10,016 nucleotides of DNA. Source: Monoraphidium neglectum (taxonomy: Eukaryota > Chlorophyta > Chlorophyceae > Sphaeropleales > Selenastraceae). Positions 7,559-10,016 of this stretch are shown here, piece by piece (the first letter of the stretch is position 1; each line of letters starts with the position of its first letter). A program made the position numbers and the translations under genes. The stretch is taken from assembly GCF_000611645.1 (NCBI RefSeq), contig NW_014011405.1, forward strand, positions 1 to 10,016. Reading direction: 5' to 3'. The notes below the pieces were generated by a model. That model made no database searches and had not been told where the DNA came from. It saw only the letters and a list, made by a program, of their open reading frames with translations.

Positions 7559-8604
7559 CCTGCCCGCTGCAGCCTCGACACTCAAGCAGCACTGCAGGCT
7601 TTGTCGATCGATCAAGGCGTTCGGAGCGATGCTATACAGTATTTGGTAGGTCGTAATTTGACAAGGTATGCTTACTTGTGGCTTCCCCTGGGTGGCCTAT
7701 GCTGATATCCATTGCCGCGCTCCGAACGCTCTTCCAGGTGCGCACATGTCATCGCCGTGCTGCCCACTTGCCTGCCAATGCTCCCCCAGCAACCTGGCAC
7801 ACTTGTGCCGTCGACCATCTGGCGCGGTAAAGCTGTTGTGTTTTGTGCCGTTTATCTCGCTGGCAAGCAGGTTGGGCAGAATTGCCACCACCCGTCCCTG
7901 AGCCAAGCCCCACCCTTGATGCGCCCACCCTTGCCACGACCCGCCACACGCACACATCACGCGCAACCTTGCGAGTGTGTGTCCAACTTGTGAGTATCAC
8001 CGCATCAGATATCACTTTTTGGCCGCCAAGAGCAACCACCACATCCTTCCTTTGTCCCGCACCCCGCCTTTCCACACTCCACTCAACCTGCTGCCAGAGA
8101 GCCAACCCTGCCACAATGTGCCAGAAGTGCACCCTCGCAAGTATGTGCCTGCACATGCACCTTGTGTTCGATGACGTCAGACACACGTCACCCATGACCC
8201 TCATTGCCGCCAAGCAGCGCGCGGACAGAGCGATTGCACGTTCACAAAACTACCACATACATCAAGCAGTAATCTCATCATTGGGTTTGGTGGCAACAAC
8301 CGGCAAGGTTGTGCAAAGAAACAACCGACGCTCAGAGGAAACAGCGCGCTGCGTTTGCGCCGGCCCTGACGCTGGCCCGGCGCATCTCTCCTGGGCCTGC
8401 CAACAAGACCCGCCGCGTGGGCCGCAGGCTGCAGGGCGGGCAGGGCGCGCCACCGCGCCCCAGCCATGGCACCGCCCGCTGCGCCCCCCCAACGGACCGC
8501 GGGAATTCCAGCGCGCTGCGCCTTCCCAACCAAGGCCGATGCGTCACCCACGCCTGCACTGCGCTTCGTTGCGACGGCGGCGGGCGCTGCGCCCGCCGTT
8601 TGCC
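7559..8604. other. Intergenic: CstF-64 promoter side and TM9SF 3' UTR
   Basis: No gene was recognised in these 1046 bases. The part next to 7559 should hold the CstF-64 promoter and 5' UTR. A weak TATAGC on the minus strand at about 7630-7635 is the only TATA-like motif seen. The part below 8604 should hold the TM9SF 3' UTR. No exact TGTAA occurs on the minus strand here; TGTAT at 8257-8261, in an AT-richer patch, is a weak candidate. A palindromic TGACGTCA lies at 8172-8179. Long frames on both strands (for example 7843-8793 plus and 7749-8213 minus) show no family likeness. Confidence 0.45.
8172..8179. promoter_or_regulatory. Palindromic TGACGTCA (bZIP/CRE-type site)
   Basis: The exact 8-base palindrome TGACGTCA is followed 4 bases later by CACGTCAC (8184-8191), a hybrid ACGT-core site. 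ACGT-core elements are bound by bZIP factors in plants and algae. It lies about 610 bases upstream of the CstF-64 ATG and about 425 bases after the TM9SF stop. It may regulate either or neither. Confidence 0.25.
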
Positions 8605-10016
8605 TCAGTCCAGGTGGATGCTCTTGAATATGGCGCGCACGAACGTGAGCGAGGCGCGCCACCCCACCGTTCCCAGCATAAGGAAGAATCCATAGCAAAC
8701 CATGAGGTTGTACCCAAAAAAGAAGGCTATTTGCATAAAACCAGACATGCCTGGAAGGGAATGGGGGGAAGTTGGTGGTGGGAAAGGGGGTGAGGGGTGG
8801 GCAAAATGCAGGGGGGCGGATCAGATGCGAGTGGGAGGCAGGCTGCTTGCATAGTTCAAGGGAATGCAGCAAGCCAGGGGCAGGCATTGGAGCATTTGAA
8901 AGCGAATAAACAGGCTTGGAAAGGGCATTTTGAGGAATGGTGTGGGACGATACAGGGGACTCGAGAGGTAGAGCAGGCAGGGCAGGAGGGACTCAATTGG
9001 ACAAGATCAGGGTGATGCGTGCCGCCATCCAGTCACTGTCTGACCCCTGCTGAGGCGCCCTGCACCGCCACCCTGTGTAGGGGGTGAGCCAGCGCCCCCC
9101 TTGGCACGCACGCCCCCCCTGAGCCCCTCCCCCCAAAACCCCAAACCGAACGCGGGCATGACACGCAGGGGCGGCGCCGGGTTGCTGCGCCGCGCACCTG
9201 ACCGCGCGAAAAAGTAGTACAGGCAGTAGCCGTACACGAAGAACGCGGTGCTGCCGCCGCACAGGAACGACCGCCACCACCACCGGTGGTCCTCCACCGC
9301 CAGCTGGAAGTAGGTGAGGGCCACTGTGACAAAGGCGGTGACGACGATGAGGATAATGTAGACTATGAAGAGGATGGACCAGATGATGTAGACCTTGTGG
9401 CCCCAGACACTCGCGAATATATAGTACAGCTGGGGAGGATGGGGTGTTGTTTGGGGGGGGGGGTGGAGGGTTGAGCACCGGGGACCTGGTTGGGCGGAGG
9501 GGGCGGACTGCGGTGCCGGCTGCCTGCACGGATTGGAATGCAGCAGCACAGGGCGGCCAGGCAGTGCACACGGCAATCACGCGTGCGCGCACCTCCACAT
9601 AGATGGCGCTGAACGGCAGGAATCCTGCCATGATCATCTGCGCGAATGGAATGGATGGGGGTTTGAGCCAGGGTGAGCAGAGGGGTTTAGAGGAGGCAGG
9701 CGATGAAGCAGCAGTAAGGGATGTCCAGCCCAACATGCGTAAGGTGAGCCCCGAAGCCCGGCCTCCAGGCGACCTGCACCCTACTGCCCTGCTCAGGGAC
9801 CAGGTGGGGCGACCCACTCTGCCCAGCCGTTCACCAGCCATGACCCAGCCATGAAGCCAACACAGCCTCGGAGCCCCCACATAAGCGCATGAACATGTGC
9901 ACACGCACTCGCCCACACCCACCCAGCCACCCAGCCACCCTGCCTCTCCCCACCACACACACACACACACACACACACAAATGCACACCTGTGGCACTGT
10001 TGTGCGGTACCATGGC
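8605..10016 (-). CDS. TM9SF / nonaspanin (EMP70) family protein, C-terminal four exons, partial
   Basis: Visible exons on the minus strand: 10016-9989 (continues beyond the window), 9637-9593, 9429-9198, 8750-8605 (stop TGA). Introns of 351, 163 and 447 bases are GT-AG with matching phases. About 149 residues of the C-terminal membrane domain are seen. They run from PWYRTTVPQ at the edge, through MIMAGFLPFSAIYVE and LYYIFASVWGHKVYII, to the family hallmark LTYFQLAVEDHRWWWRSFLC. Then come GGSTAFFVYGYCLYYFFARS, GMSGFMQIAFFFGYN, and GFFLMLGTVGWRAS ending FKSIHLD. These form roughly the last four of the nine membrane spans. The sequence matches the plant TMN group with a WGHK...WWWRSFLCGGST signature. 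TM9SF proteins reside in Golgi and endosomes and act in protein sorting, adhesion and metal balance. The family normally ends in a KxD/E COPI signal; here the last residues are HLD, so the Lys is missing. A frame that reads through the split codon at exon 3/4 (ARSG-MSGF) confirms the splice. Confidence 0.92.
8780..8801 (+). other. G-quadruplex-type motif, TM9SF last intron
   Basis: Four G tracts (8780-8782, 8786-8790, 8794-8797, 8799-8801) are separated by loops of 3, 3 and 1 bases, which fits the classic G3+N1-7 pattern. It lies on the non-sense strand. On the sense strand the same bases are a C-rich tract some 30 bases before the acceptor at 8751, so this may simply be the polypyrimidine region. 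Confidence 0.5.
9954..9979. repeat. (CA)13 microsatellite beside a 5' splice site, TM9SF intron
   Basis: Pure CA repeat. On the sense strand it is (TG)13 and begins only 9 bases after the donor (GTGTGC at 9988-9983) of the intron 9638-9988. Confidence 0.95.

Noticed and set aside
7843..8793. 316-codon plus-strand frame in the gap between CstF-64 and TM9SF
   Set aside because: It overlaps the certain last exon of TM9SF in antisense, and its composition is low-complexity Pro/Arg/Thr/His with no domain signs.

Overview
The window looks like nuclear DNA of a GC-rich green alga (Chlorophyta, probably of the Chlamydomonadales/Sphaeropleales kind). The signs are compact multi-exon genes with short GT-AG introns, GTGCGT/GTGGGT/GTGAGC-type donors, C-rich acceptor tracts, (CA)n microsatellites, TGTAA as the likely poly(A) signal, and proteins of eukaryote-only families. 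TGA and TAG both serve as stops, so the standard code fits. The clade is inferred from style and no species can be named. Most long open frames here are GC-driven shadows. The gene models below were built by joining exons whose splice phases agree and whose translations match known families.

Layout from left to right. (1) 25-302, plus strand: terminal exon of an unrecognised gene, then its 3' UTR with a TGTAA at 549-553. (2) 1477-4635, minus strand: a complete six-exon gene for a secreted PC-esterase/trichome-birefringence-like (TBL, SGNH-type) protein of 471 aa. Its 3' UTR probably reaches the TGTAA at 662-666, so genes 1 and 2 are tail to tail, with a perfect 9-bp hairpin between their signals. 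(3) 5046-7558, minus strand: a complete six-exon gene for the cleavage stimulation factor subunit CstF-64 (404 aa; RRM, hinge, Pro/Gln/Gly-rich linker, C-terminal domain). (4) 8605-10016, minus strand: the last four exons of a TM9SF/nonaspanin (EMP70) endomembrane protein, whose 5' part lies beyond the right edge. Genes 4, 3 and 2 stand head to tail; nothing suggests a common pathway.

I see ordinary housekeeping and cell-wall/secretory genes, with no mobile element, tRNA, CRISPR array or clearly new system. The most interesting signals are regulatory. The CstF-64 gene, whose product in other eukaryotes binds GU-rich RNA to promote 3'-end cleavage, carries a (GU)24 tract on its sense strand in intron 3, immediately after an in-frame stop, and a TGTAA-plus-hairpin in intron 5. 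Two residue-level oddities also stand out: a Glu in place of the catalytic Asp in the esterase DxxH motif, and a His in place of the Lys of the C-terminal KxD/E motif in the TM9SF protein.
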